Source of the DNA: Candidatus Defluviibacillus avedoerensis
GTDB lineage: Bacteria; Pseudomonadota; Gammaproteobacteria; Burkholderiales; Burkholderiaceae_C
NCBI GenBank assembly: GCA_016703665.1
Contig: JADJBS010000001.1
Location: 1 to 64,000 of the forward strand
Length of the DNA: 64,000 nucleotides
Reading direction: 5' to 3'
This document shows, in pieces, positions 19,496-28,368 of the stretch. The notes beneath the pieces are model-generated. The model saw only the letters and a list, made by a program, of their open reading frames with translations. It made no database searches and had not been told where the DNA came from. A program made the position numbers and the translations under genes. The stretch's first letter is position 1. The number at the start of each line of letters is the position of its first letter.

Positions 19496-21355
19496 ATGCC
19501 TCAATACCTCTCCAAAACCTCCACCGCTGGCCGCAACATGGCGGGTGCCCGTTCTCTGTGGCGTGCCACCGGCATGAAGGATGCTGATTTCAGCAAGCCT
19601 ATCGTTGCCGTGGTCAACTCCTTCACCCAGTTTGTGCCCGGCCATGTGCACCTGAAGGACTTGGGCCAGCTCGTGGCGCGTGAGATTGAAGCCGCAGGCG
19701 GTGTGGCCAAAGAATTCAACACCATTGCGGTGGACGACGGCATTGCCATGGGCCATGACGGCATGCTGTATTCGCTGCCCAGCCGCGAGATCATTGCCGA
19801 CAGCGTGGAATACATGGTCAACGCGCATTGTGCGGATGCCATGGTGTGCATCTCCAACTGCGACAAGATCACCCCCGGCATGCTGATGGCGGCCATGCGG
19901 CTGAACATCCCCGTGGTGTTCGTTTCGGGCGGCCCGATGGAAGCGGGCAAGGCCAAGCTGGCCAACCCCACCACGCAAGTGATGGAATTCAAAAAGCTGG
20001 ACCTGATCGACGCCATGGTGATGGCGGCGGACGACAACGTGTCCGACGCCGATGTGGCCGAGATAGAGCGCTCGGCCTGCCCCACCTGCGGATCATGCTC
20101 GGGCATGTTCACCGCCAACTCCATGAACTGCCTGGCCGAGGCCCTGGGCCTGGCGCTGCCGGGCAACGGCACCGTGGTGGCCACGCATGCCGACCGCGAA
20201 GGCCTGTTCAAAGGCGCTGGCCGCCTGGTGGTGGAGCTGTGCAAGCGCTATTACGAGCAGGAAGACAGCAGCGTGCTGCCACGTTCCATGGGCTTCAAGG
20301 CGTTTGAAAACGCGATGACACTGGACATCGCCATGGGTGGCTCCACCAACACCATTTTGCATATCCTGGCGATTGCGCAGGAAGCGGGCATCAACTTCAC
20401 CATGGCCGACATCGATCGCATGTCGCGCGTCGTGCCGCAACTGTGCAAGGTGGCGCCCAACACCGACAAGTACCACATCGAAGACGTGCACCGCGCGGGC
20501 GGCATCATGGCCATCCTGGGTGAACTGGAGCGTGCGGGCAAGCTGCACACCGATGTGCCCACCGTGCACAGCAAGACCATGAAGGACGCGCTGGACCAGT
20601 GGGACGTGGCCCGTGCGCCAAGCGACGCTGTCAAAACCTTTTACATGGCTGGCCCCGGCGGCGTGCCCACGCAAGTGGCCTTCAGCCAGAGCGCGCGCTG
20701 GCCCAGCCTGGACACAGACCGCGCCGAAGGCTGCATCCGCTCATACGACCACGCCTTCTCCAAAGAAGGTGGCCTGGCCGTGCTGACCGGCAACATTGCG
20801 CTGAATGGCTGCGTGGTCAAAACCGCGGGTGTGGACGACAGCCTGCTGGTGTTTGAAGGCCCCGCCCATGTGGTCGAGAGCCAGGACGAAGCCGTGGCCA
20901 ACATCCTGGCTGACAAGGTCAAGGCAGGCGATGTGGTGGTCGTGCGCTATGAGGGCCCCAAGGGCGGCCCCGGCATGCAGGAGATGCTCTACCCCACCAG
21001 CTACATCAAGTCCAAAGGCCTGGGCAAAGCCTGTGCGCTGCTGACCGATGGCCGCTTCTCGGGCGGTACATCGGGCCTGTCGATTGGCCACTGCTCGCCC
21101 GAAGCGGCGGCAGGCGGCGCGATTGGCTTGGTGCGCAATGGCGACCGCATCCGCATCGACATCCCTAACCGTTCGCTGAACCTGCTGGTGAGCGATGAAG
21201 AAATGGCCAAGCGCCGCGCTGAGCAAAATGCCAAGGGCTGGAAGCCCGCCCTGCCACGGCCACGCAAGGTGTCTGCCGCGCTCAAGGCCTATGCCAAGTT
21301 CGTGATGTCTGCCGACAAGGGCGCGGCGCGCGATTTGTCGCTGCTGGACGATTAA
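19496..21355 (+). CDS. ilvD: Dihydroxy-acid dehydratase
   Basis: Converts 2,3-dihydroxy-isovalerate and 2,3-dihydroxy-3-methylvalerate to the 2-oxo acids in valine, isoleucine and leucine synthesis. It is 619 aa, the length of the long (enterobacterial-type) enzymes. The Fe-S and metal ligands sit in ISNCDKITPGML (about residue 122) and CPTCGSCSGMFTANSMNC (about residue 195); GRFSGGTSGLSIGHCSPEAA is the C-terminal signature. Start ATG 19496 (MPQYLSKTSTAGRNMAGARS) is chosen because it matches the family N-terminus; a frame-extending ATG at 19460 has no support. It is monocistronic, with a hairpin after the stop. Confidence 0.97.
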   Translation: MPQYLSKTSTAGRNMAGARSLWRATGMKDADFSKPIVAVVNSFTQFVPGHVHLKDLGQLVAREIEAAGGVAKEFNTIAVDDGIAMGHDGMLYSLPSREIIADSVEYMVNAHCADAMVCISNCDKITPGMLMAAMRLNIPVVFVSGGPMEAGKAKLANPTTQVMEFKKLDLIDAMVMAADDNVSDADVAEIERSACPTCGSCSGMFTANSMNCLAEALGLALPGNGTVVATHADREGLFKGAGRLVVELCKRYYEQEDSSVLPRSMGFKAFENAMTLDIAMGGSTNTILHILAIAQEAGINFTMADIDRMSRVVPQLCKVAPNTDKYHIEDVHRAGGIMAILGELERAGKLHTDVPTVHSKTMKDALDQWDVARAPSDAVKTFYMAGPGGVPTQVAFSQSARWPSLDTDRAEGCIRSYDHAFSKEGGLAVLTGNIALNGCVVKTAGVDDSLLVFEGPAHVVESQDEAVANILADKVKAGDVVVVRYEGPKGGPGMQEMLYPTSYIKSKGLGKACALLTDGRFSGGTSGLSIGHCSPEAAAGGAIGLVRNGDRIRIDIPNRSLNLLVSDEEMAKRRAEQNAKGWKPALPRPRKVSAALKAYAKFVMSADKGAARDLSLLDD

Positions 21356-21363
21356 GCTCCCCC

Positions 21364-21386
21364 CCTAAGCGCCTACGGCGTTTGGG
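21364..21386. terminator. Hairpin between convergent ilvD and the LytM-type gene
   Basis: A ten-pair stem (CCTAAGCGCC with GGCGTTTGGG, two wobble pairs) encloses a TAC loop in the 34-base gap. There is no clear U-run, so its role as a bidirectional terminator is inferred from position. Confidence 0.4.
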
Positions 21387-21389
21387 AGT

Positions 21390-21965
21390 TCAGGGCGCCT
21401 TGCTGCGCGACGGCTTGCTTCCCGGAAACGTGAGGTAGGTTTCCGGGTCCACTGCCACGCCGCGTTTGCGGATTTCAAAGTGCAGTTTGGTCACGTCGCT
21501 GGCCGTGCTGCCCATCTCGGCAATCTTCTGGCTTTGGGTGACACGCTGGTCTTCCTTGACGAAAAGCGCACGGTTGTGGGCATAGGCGGTCAGGAACACC
21601 TCGTTGTGCTTCAGGATGATCATGTTGCCGTAGCCGCGCAAACCCGACCCAGCGTAGACCACCACGCCATCTGCGGCGGCCAGCACAGGCGTGCCCGCGG
21701 CGCCGCCAATGCCAATGCCTTTGCGCGCCTTGCCGTCAAAGCGGTAAATCACCTGACCTTGGGTGGGCAGCACAAAGGGAAGGGTCTCGGCGTTCTTGGG
21801 ATTGGCGGCAGCGGGCGGGCTGGGCGCTGGTGCCGAAGGTTTGGGCGGCGTGGAAGTACATGCAACCAACATGCCCACACCCAAAACCAATGTAAACGTG
21901 TGAATATGCCGGACGGTATCTGACCATGCCTTCAACGCGTGTCCTCGGAGTTTGAAAGCACGCAC
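21390..21965 (-). CDS. LytM/M23-domain lipoprotein, probably non-catalytic
   Basis: 191 aa. A signal sequence ends in the lipobox LVAC (about residue 36), followed by a Pro/Ala-rich linker and one LytM domain. Like NlpD, the domain lacks the full zinc site: the first motif is GKARKGIGIGG (no H-x3-D) and the second is KLHFEI with only one of the two histidines. It lacks the LysM domain of NlpD. The likely role is an outer-membrane-anchored activator of a cell-wall amidase during division or daughter-cell separation. It is convergent with ilvD, and downstream of the ahp genes on the same strand with an 18-base gap after ahpF, but functionally unrelated to them. Confidence 0.8.
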   Translation of the reverse strand: MRAFKLRGHALKAWSDTVRHIHTFTLVLGVGMLVACTSTPPKPSAPAPSPPAAANPKNAETLPFVLPTQGQVIYRFDGKARKGIGIGGAAGTPVLAAADGVVVYAGSGLRGYGNMIILKHNEVFLTAYAHNRALFVKEDQRVTQSQKIAEMGSTASDVTKLHFEIRKRGVAVDPETYLTFPGSKPSRSKAP

Positions 21966-21983
21966 TCTACCTTGAATCGCGTC

Positions 21984-23549
21984 TTAGGCCACTACCGGCT
22001 GCCGTATCAGATAGTCAAACGCGCTCAACGAAGCCTTGGCGCCTTCGCCAGCGGCAATCACGATCTGCTTGTAGGGCACGGTCGTCACGTCACCGGAGGC
22101 AAACACGCCGGGCACATTGGTGTGGCACTTGGCATCCACCACAATTTCGCCAAACTTGCTCAACTCCAGGGTGCCTTTGAGGAACTCGGTATTCGGCACC
22201 AGGCCGATCTGCACAAACACGCCTTCCAGCTCGACATGGTGCAGCGTGTTGGTGGCACGGTCCTTGTAGCCCAGGCCGTTGACCTTCTGGCCGTCGCCAG
22301 TAATTTCTGTGGTCTGTGCATTGGTGTGGATGGTCACGTTCGGCAGGCTCTTGAGCTTGTTGACCAGCACCGCATCGGCTTTGAGCTGGTCCAAAAACTC
22401 AATCAGCGTCACATGCTGCACCACACCAGCTAGGTCAATCGCAGCCTCAACGCCGGAGTTGCCGCCGCCGATCACCGCAACGCGCTTGCCCTTGAAGAGC
22501 GGGCCATCGCAATGCGGGCAGTAGGCCACGCCTTTGTTTTTGTATTCGGCTTCGCCGGGCACATTCACATTGCGCCAGCGTGCGCCAGTGGACAGGATCA
22601 CGCTGCGGCTTTTCAGCACGCCACCGTTGGCAAGCTGCACTTCAATGAGGCCACCCGCTTGTGCCGCAGGCACGATCTTGTCGGCGCGCTGCAGGTTCAT
22701 GATGTCCACGCCGTAGTGGCGCACTTGCGATTCGAGCGCAGCAGCAAACTTGGGGCCGTCGGTTTCCAGAACCGAGATGTAGTTCTCGATCGACATCGTG
22801 TCGTTGACCTGCCCACCAAAGCGCTCGGCCGCCACGCCCACGCGGATGCCTTTGCGTGCGGCATAGACGGCTGCCGCCGCGCCCGCCGGGCCGCCGCCCA
22901 CGATCAATACGTCGAAAGGTGCTTTCTCGTTCAGTTTGGCTGCCTCTTTGGCGGCTGAATTGGTGTCGAGCTTGGCGACGATTTCTTCCAGCGACATTTT
23001 CCCGGTGCCAAACACCGCATCGTTCAAGTAAACCTGAGGCACGCCCATCACCTGGCGCGCTTCCACTTCGGCTTGGTACAGCCCACCATCGATCACGGTG
23101 GTGCTGATCTTGGGGTTGTAAATCGACATCAGGGTCGCGGCCTGCACCACGTCCGGGCAGTTGTGGCAGGACAAAGACATGTACACCTCGAAGTTCATGA
23201 CTTCGTCCAGCGCCTTGATCTGGTCAAGCACTTCGGGCGCCACCGTGGGTGGATGGCCACCGGTCCACAGCAAGGCCAGTACCAGCGAAGTGAACTCATG
23301 CCCCATCGGAATCGCCGCAAAACGCACACCACGGGTTTCGCCTTCTTTGCTGATGACAAACGATGGCTTGCGTTCGTCGGTGCCTGATTCGTCAAAGCTG
23401 ACCTTGTCTGAGAGCGCTGCGATCTCCGTCAAAAGCTCGCGCATCTCAGCGGCACCTGCACTGTCATCCAGCGAGGCGACCAGGCGGATAGGGCTGCGCA
23501 GGTTTTGCAAATAGGCCTGTAATTGGGCAGTGAGTTGAGCGTCGAGCAT
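21984..23549 (-). CDS. ahpF: Alkyl hydroperoxide reductase subunit F
   Basis: 521 aa, the same size as the E. coli enzyme. The N-terminal double thioredoxin fold has MSLSCHNCPDVVQA (CxxC). The pyridine nucleotide-disulfide oxidoreductase part has FAD site VLIVGGGPAGAAAAVYAAR, the redox motif CPHCDGPLF and the NADH site VAVIGGGNSG, then VFASGDVTT near the C-terminus. It passes electrons from NADH through FAD and disulfides to AhpC. Start ATG 23547-23549 (MLDAQLTAQLQAYLQ) fits the family; the open frame extends further upstream without support. It lies 114 bases downstream of ahpC, in the same direction, so co-transcription is likely. Confidence 0.97.
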   Translation of the reverse strand: MLDAQLTAQLQAYLQNLRSPIRLVASLDDSAGAAEMRELLTEIAALSDKVSFDESGTDERKPSFVISKEGETRGVRFAAIPMGHEFTSLVLALLWTGGHPPTVAPEVLDQIKALDEVMNFEVYMSLSCHNCPDVVQAATLMSIYNPKISTTVIDGGLYQAEVEARQVMGVPQVYLNDAVFGTGKMSLEEIVAKLDTNSAAKEAAKLNEKAPFDVLIVGGGPAGAAAAVYAARKGIRVGVAAERFGGQVNDTMSIENYISVLETDGPKFAAALESQVRHYGVDIMNLQRADKIVPAAQAGGLIEVQLANGGVLKSRSVILSTGARWRNVNVPGEAEYKNKGVAYCPHCDGPLFKGKRVAVIGGGNSGVEAAIDLAGVVQHVTLIEFLDQLKADAVLVNKLKSLPNVTIHTNAQTTEITGDGQKVNGLGYKDRATNTLHHVELEGVFVQIGLVPNTEFLKGTLELSKFGEIVVDAKCHTNVPGVFASGDVTTVPYKQIVIAAGEGAKASLSAFDYLIRQPVVA

Positions 23550-23663
23550 GGGGTGTCCTTCGTGCGAATACGAAAATCTGGCGATTAAAAAGGGTTGGGG
23601 GATGAGGCCTGCAGTACCTCTGACAGAAGGGGCGCAGCGCACCCCCTCCAGCAGCGGTACTAC

Positions 23664-24227
23664 TTAGATTTTGCCGACCAGGTCGAGCGAAGGGGCCAAA
23701 GTCTTGGCGCCTTCCTTCCACTTGGCTGGGCACACTTGGCCAGGGTGGGCAGCGGTGAACTGGGCAGCCTTGAGCTTGCGCAGGGTTTCAGACACGTCAC
23801 GGGCAATTTCGTTGGAATGGATTTCCAGGGTCTTGATCACACCGTCTGGGTTGATAACGAACGTGCCGCGCAGCGCCAGGCCTTCTTCTTCAATGTGCAC
23901 GCCAAAAGCGCGTGTCAGTTGGTGGGTAGGGTCGCCAACCAAGGGGAACTTGGCCTTGCCCACTGCGGGGGAAGTCTCGTGCCAGACCTTGTGCGAGAAA
24001 TGCGTGTCGGTGGTGACGATGTACACCTCGGCACCTGCCTTCTGGAACTCGGCATAGTTGTCAGCAGCGTCTTCGATTTCTGTGGGGCAGTTAAAGGTGA
24101 ACGCGGCAGGCATGAAAATCAGCACAGACCACTTGCCCTTGAGGGAGGCCTCGGACACGTCAACAAACTTGCCGTTGTGAAAAGCGGTGGTTTTGAAGGG
24201 CTGAACTTGGGTATTGATCAAAGACAT
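23664..24227 (-). CDS. ahpC: Alkyl hydroperoxide reductase subunit C (peroxiredoxin)
   Basis: 187 aa, full length for the typical 2-Cys AhpC class. The peroxidatic cysteine is in FTFNCPTEIEDAAD (about residue 48) and the resolving cysteine in HPGQVCPAKW (about residue 167). It reduces organic peroxides, hydrogen peroxide and peroxynitrite in the cytoplasm, recycled by AhpF. Upstream is a perfect inverted repeat at 24264-24280. A classical four-part OxyR site cannot be recognised by eye, and no oxyR gene lies in the window. Confidence 0.97.
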   Translation of the reverse strand: MSLINTQVQPFKTTAFHNGKFVDVSEASLKGKWSVLIFMPAAFTFNCPTEIEDAADNYAEFQKAGAEVYIVTTDTHFSHKVWHETSPAVGKAKFPLVGDPTHQLTRAFGVHIEEEGLALRGTFVINPDGVIKTLEIHSNEIARDVSETLRKLKAAQFTAAHPGQVCPAKWKEGAKTLAPSLDLVGKI

Positions 24228-24263
24228 GAGGGTTCCTTATGTGCTGGTTAGTAAAAACTATCG

Positions 24264-24280
24264 AATGAGTCAAACTCATT
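24264..24280. promoter_or_regulatory. Inverted repeat upstream of ahpC
   Basis: AATGAGT-CAA-ACTCATT, perfect seven-base arms, 37 bases before the ahpC start. On the minus strand it contains TTGACT, a possible -35 element with an open spacing to weak -10 sequence near 24245. A regulator binding here would control ahpCF. Confidence 0.45.
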
Positions 24281-24367
24281 GAAGTGAATCTTAACCAAGG
24301 ATTGTGAAAAACGCTCATTGCTTGTCTCAATGACGGCGATTGACGCAGTCATTCACCAGAGCGCGCC

Positions 24368-25168
24368 TCAATCCACAAACCGCACGCTCAAATTTCCCAG
24401 CGGTGTGCTGAAAGCCGCCGTCCAGGTCTCGCCAGGCCGCACTGGCCAGGCGTTCGTCCAGGTGCCGGTCGTGACCACATCGCCGGGCTGGATGTCGGTG
24501 GCGTCGGGGCAGGCGCGCAGCTCAGCCACGAAGTAGTGCAGCGCGCGCATGGGGTTGTCCAGCACGTTGGACCCTTGCCCGGTTTCTACCGTGGCGCTGC
24601 CGTTTTGCAGAGCCAGGGTAGCCGATGACAGCATGGCTTGCAGGCCTTGGGCCGACTGGCTCAGGCTGGCGACGGGCAGCTTGCGCCCCACCAGCAAGCG
24701 GGCATGCAAGGCGCCGTCGGCCACAGTCTCAGGCGCGGTGAACTTCCAGTCTGGCAGGTGCGACTGCACAATTTCAAAGCCAGGGGCGATCCAGTCCAGC
24801 GCGGCGAACAGCTCGTCCATGCTGGCCCCAGGGGCTGGCGTGCGGGCAAAACCGAAGACGGTTTCGGGTTCGATCCGGGGTTGGCAGGTGCGCGACAAAG
24901 ACACATCACCAAGGCCATCGCAAAAAGAGAGGGTGCTGTCGTACACCGTGCCCCATATCGGCGCAAAGACCTTGTAGATCGGCCAGATGCTGCGGTTGGT
25001 AAAACCGATTTTGTAGCCACGCGGCTGCTCGCCACGATGGATGCGCAGCTGCCGCACGGCCAGCGCCTGGCCGTAGGCACTGGCGAGGGTCAGGCCTGGA
25101 TTAGCGCCGGTGGGCGCGTCCCAAAGCTGTGCGCTGTCATGGTGTTTGAGGAGGAACTCAGGATTCAT
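24368..25168 (-). CDS. 2-keto-4-pentenoate hydratase / fumarylacetoacetase-family protein
   Basis: 266 aa. The segments YKIGFTNRSIWPIY, WGTVYDSTL, RIEPETVFGF, WIAPGFEIVQSHLPDW and the closing PGDVVTTGTWT match MhpD-type hydratases and oxalocrotonate decarboxylases, which need a divalent metal. It is the last gene of a minus-strand operon with a lactonase and a sugar-type ABC importer. In that setting it may process a 2-keto-3-deoxy sugar acid rather than an aromatic ring-fission product. Substrate not determinable from sequence. A 83-base gap separates it from the upstream permease gene. Confidence 0.8.
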   Translation of the reverse strand: MNPEFLLKHHDSAQLWDAPTGANPGLTLASAYGQALAVRQLRIHRGEQPRGYKIGFTNRSIWPIYKVFAPIWGTVYDSTLSFCDGLGDVSLSRTCQPRIEPETVFGFARTPAPGASMDELFAALDWIAPGFEIVQSHLPDWKFTAPETVADGALHARLLVGRKLPVASLSQSAQGLQAMLSSATLALQNGSATVETGQGSNVLDNPMRALHYFVAELRACPDATDIQPGDVVTTGTWTNAWPVRPGETWTAAFSTPLGNLSVRFVD

Positions 25169-25251
25169 GGCGATTTACCCCGTATCGGCACAGCCAATAA
25201 GCATAGTTTGCTATTGTTTTTTACCACCAACAGCAGACCTGAACCCGGATG

Positions 25252-26076
25252 CTACCCCTTCACCGCCCCTGCCGTCAGCCCGGTGATGATCTGGCGTGCC
25301 GCCACAAAGGTAAAAATCAGCGGCGGAATGGCGATCAAACTGCCCATGGCCATGACACGGCCCCAGTCCACGCCCATGTCGGTGATGAAAAGGCTGGCCG
25401 CCACCGGCAGGGTGCGGGTTTGGCGGTCGGTCAGCACCAGGGCCAGGATGAATTCATTCCAGGCAATGCGAAAGGTAAAGATGGACGCTGCCGCTAGGCC
25501 TGGAGCCATCAGCGGCAGCAGTACCTTGGTGAACACCTTGACAGGGCCACAGCCGTCAATGGCAGCGGCTTCTTCCAGCTCCACCGGCACTTGAAGCACA
25601 AAGCCGTAGAGCAGCCAGATGGTGAACGGCAGGTTGACTGCCACGTAGAGCAGCACCAGGCCCCACAGGCTGTTGACCAGTTGCCATTCGCTCCAGATCA
25701 AAAACACGGGGATCGCCAGCACCGCCATGGGCACGGTGCGCAGCAGCAGCGTGGTGTAGGCAATGGTGGTGCGGCCTTTGAAGCGAAAGCGGGCCAGGCC
25801 GTAAGCAGCCATGCAACCCAGCACCAGGGTGATGACGGTAGAGACCACACCCACAAACAGGCTGTTGCCAAGATACCGGTCAAACTTGTCTTCCTCAAGC
25901 ACGGCGCGGTAATTCTCCAGCGTGGGGGTAAAGATGAAGTTCAGCGGCGCAGCAAAGATGTCCACCTGCTGGCGCAAACTGGTGGCAAAGATCACCAGGA
26001 TCGGGGCCACGCACAAGAACGCCAGCACCACCAGCATGGCGTAATGCCCAGCGACGAGCCAGAGAGGGCGCTTCAT
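25252..26076 (-). CDS. Carbohydrate ABC transporter permease, MalG type
   Basis: 274 aa from ATG 26074-26076 (MKRPLWLVAGHYAML). Six membrane helices and the EAA loop EEAAAIDGCGPVKVFTKVLLP (about residues 175-195) that docks on the ATPase. It forms the inner-membrane channel with the permease encoded upstream, whose stop overlaps this start by four bases. The family imports sugars, polyols or sugar phosphates. Confidence 0.92.
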   Translation of the reverse strand: MKRPLWLVAGHYAMLVVLAFLCVAPILVIFATSLRQQVDIFAAPLNFIFTPTLENYRAVLEEDKFDRYLGNSLFVGVVSTVITLVLGCMAAYGLARFRFKGRTTIAYTTLLLRTVPMAVLAIPVFLIWSEWQLVNSLWGLVLLYVAVNLPFTIWLLYGFVLQVPVELEEAAAIDGCGPVKVFTKVLLPLMAPGLAAASIFTFRIAWNEFILALVLTDRQTRTLPVAASLFITDMGVDWGRVMAMGSLIAIPPLIFTFVAARQIITGLTAGAVKG

Positions 26077-26951
26077 CGTTCTTCCCCTTTCATGGGGTTG
26101 CTTAAACGCAGTGCACCCCATGACAACAAAGCCACCACCACCAGCAGCAACACACTGATGGCGGCGGCCACACCCAGTTGCTGGCCCACAAAAGCGGTTT
26201 TGTAGATATGCAGCGCCAGGATTTCGGTGCTGTCGCCTGGGCCGCCAAAGGTGAGCACGTAGATTACTTCCAGAACGCGGAAGGCATCAATCAACCGCAT
26301 CATCAAGGTGATGGCGATCACATGCATCACCATGGGCAGCTTGACCAGAAAGGTTTGCTGCCACCAGTTGGCACCGTCAATGCGGGCAGCCTCAATCACC
26401 GAGCCGTCCACCCCCGCCAAAGCGGCGATCATCATGATGAAGACAAAGGGCGTCCACTGCCACACATCGGCGATCACGATGGCAATGAAGGCCAGCTGCG
26501 GGTCGGCCAGCCAGGTCTGCGCGGTCAGGCCTACCAGTTTGAGCAGCGCGTTGATCAAGCCAAACTGCGCATCAAACATGTAACGCCAAGCCAAGCCGAC
26601 AGCGATGGGAGCGATCATCATCGGCAGGATAAAGAGTGTGCGAAACACCGCCATGCCGCGCACGGGCTTTTCTAGCGCCAAGGCCAGGGCGATGCCCAAC
26701 ACCATCTCGGCGCTGACGCACACTGCAGCAAACAGCAGTGTGGTGAACAGACTGCTCCACACCCGAGGGTTGCTGAAAGCCGAGACCATGTTGTCCCAAC
26801 CCACCCAGCGGGCGCTGGCCCAAGGCGTGCCCATGGACCAGTCGTAGCCCGCCAACTGAAAGGCCGACAGCACCGGGTACAGGCATGCTGCGGCCATCAC
26901 CAGGATGGCAGGGCCCAGGTACAGGGCGGGAACCCAGCGGGGTGTTCTCAT
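26073..26951 (-). CDS. Carbohydrate ABC transporter permease, MalF/UgpA type
   Basis: 292 aa. Six membrane segments, beginning WVPALYLGPAILVMAAACLYPVLSA-like (first helix near residues 7-30) and an EAA loop (VIEAARIDGANWWQQTFLVKLP, about residues 195-215). It pairs with the MalG-type protein as the transmembrane dimer. Start ATG 26949-26951; it follows the binding-protein gene by 16 bases. It belongs to the lactonase/ABC/hydratase operon. Confidence 0.92.
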   Translation of the reverse strand: MRTPRWVPALYLGPAILVMAAACLYPVLSAFQLAGYDWSMGTPWASARWVGWDNMVSAFSNPRVWSSLFTTLLFAAVCVSAEMVLGIALALALEKPVRGMAVFRTLFILPMMIAPIAVGLAWRYMFDAQFGLINALLKLVGLTAQTWLADPQLAFIAIVIADVWQWTPFVFIMMIAALAGVDGSVIEAARIDGANWWQQTFLVKLPMVMHVIAITLMMRLIDAFRVLEVIYVLTFGGPGDSTEILALHIYKTAFVGQQLGVAAAISVLLLVVVALLSWGALRLSNPMKGEER

Positions 26952-26967
26952 GGCAGGCCGCTCTCCG

Positions 26968-28323
26968 TCAGACCTTGTAGCCTGCTTCGCGCATGATGCC
27001 GGTGACCTGTGGCACCAAGTCGTTCAAGGCCTGTTCTGCCGTCTTTTTGCCCGTCAGCGCTTCGCTCAAGCCGACGCCCAGCGCCTGCACATTGATTTTG
27101 TCCCACACCGGGATGATGGGGCGCCAATCAGGTGCGCTGTACTTGAGGGCTTCGACAAAGGTGATGAACTCGGGGTAGCGGCGCACGGCGTCGGCATCGC
27201 GCAGAGTGCTGTTGCGCATGGGCGCACCACCAGCCATGGTGACGGCCTTGTCCTGCGCTTTGCTGGTGAGCCACTGCATCAGCAGGAAACCCGCGTCGGC
27301 GTTCTTGGCGTTCTTGGGGATGGCCAGGCCCAGGCCACCACTTTGCGAGGCGCGTTTGACACCCTTGGGGTGCAACGCCCAGCTGACATTGCCCACCACC
27401 TTGCTCTTGCTCGGGTCATTGACCAGACCTGCCAGCGAGGTACTGTCCAGGTACATGGCAGCCTGCCCTTGCAAGAACGCGGTGTTGCTCTCGCCCTGGC
27501 CGTAGCCCGGAATGCCTGCGGGGCCAGTGGCAACCACCTCTTGCAAGAACTTGAGCGCCTCGACTCCTGCCTTGTCGTTAAAGCGGGCTTTCCATTGCTC
27601 ATCAAACACGCTGCCACCCATGGGGTTCAGGTGCAGCAACCAGGCATGCACCACCTGGTGCCCGGCTTGACCCCGGCTGGCGAGTGCGCCAATGCCTTCC
27701 TTGTCCTTGATGATGCGCAGCAGCTTGCGGAAGTCGTCATAGGTTTCTGGCGGCTGCAGGTTGTGCTTGGCGAAGATGTCGCGGCGATAGGCAAGCACGC
27801 TGGTTTCTGCGCCGTAAGGGATGCCATAGAGCCTGGCGCCCGGTCCAGCCAAGTAGCCCTTGGGGCCACCGACCAGCCCCAGGTTTTCGAGGTAAATGGG
27901 CACAATGTCTTGCTTGTCGTAGCTGGGGTCGGCCAGCGCCGGGTTGGCAAAGAACGGGTCTAGGGGCTGGATCAGGTTTTTGGCAACGTATTCGCCCTTC
28001 CACATCACCACATAGCAACCCAGGTCAAAGTCGCCACTGGGCTTGGCCATCTCCAGGAGCTGTTTTTCTTTCATGCGGCCCATGGCGAGCTTATCCACTT
28101 CCACCTTGATGCCCGTGTCTTTGGTGAACTGCGGCAGTATCTTCATCATGGCGTCGTAGTGCGGGTGCGCAGGCACGCTGAACACCACTGTCTTGCCAGC
28201 GAATTTGGCGTAGCGGTTTTGCGCCTGTGCACCACTGAAGGGCAGGCCGGCGCCAAAGACGGTGATGGCACCGGCTTTGAGGGCAGAGCGGCGGGACGGG
28301 GACGAGGGGAGTGAAGTCATCAT
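26968..28323 (-). CDS. ABC transporter substrate-binding protein, family 1 (sugar type)
   Basis: 451 aa. The N-terminus SPSRRSALKAGAITVFGAG has a twin-arginine-like signal followed by an AQA cleavage region, so export by the Tat route is likely. The mature protein has the two-lobe layout of MalE/UgpB-type binding proteins (KTVVFSVPAHPHYDAMMKIL near the start, ALASRGQAGHQVVHAWLLH in the middle). It delivers substrate to the two permeases downstream. The absence of aromatic-rich maltodextrin motifs and the lactonase neighbour favour a small sugar or sugar acid; this is inference. Confidence 0.9.
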   Translation of the reverse strand: MMTSLPSSPSRRSALKAGAITVFGAGLPFSGAQAQNRYAKFAGKTVVFSVPAHPHYDAMMKILPQFTKDTGIKVEVDKLAMGRMKEKQLLEMAKPSGDFDLGCYVVMWKGEYVAKNLIQPLDPFFANPALADPSYDKQDIVPIYLENLGLVGGPKGYLAGPGARLYGIPYGAETSVLAYRRDIFAKHNLQPPETYDDFRKLLRIIKDKEGIGALASRGQAGHQVVHAWLLHLNPMGGSVFDEQWKARFNDKAGVEALKFLQEVVATGPAGIPGYGQGESNTAFLQGQAAMYLDSTSLAGLVNDPSKSKVVGNVSWALHPKGVKRASQSGGLGLAIPKNAKNADAGFLLMQWLTSKAQDKAVTMAGGAPMRNSTLRDADAVRRYPEFITFVEALKYSAPDWRPIIPVWDKINVQALGVGLSEALTGKKTAEQALNDLVPQVTGIMREAGYKV

Positions 28324-28368
28324 GTCATGTCTCCTGGTAGGTGTCTTACAAACAAAGTGGGGAAAGGA

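Noticed and set aside
18542..19978. Long N-terminal extension of the K+ channel frame to 19978
   Set aside because: The extension runs antisense through ilvD and has no channel-like sequence; ATG 19414 is used instead.
24240..24290. OxyR binding site upstream of ahpC
   Set aside because: ATAG and CTAA half-sites occur near 24250-24262 but the spacing is six, not seven, and the other two half-sites are missing.
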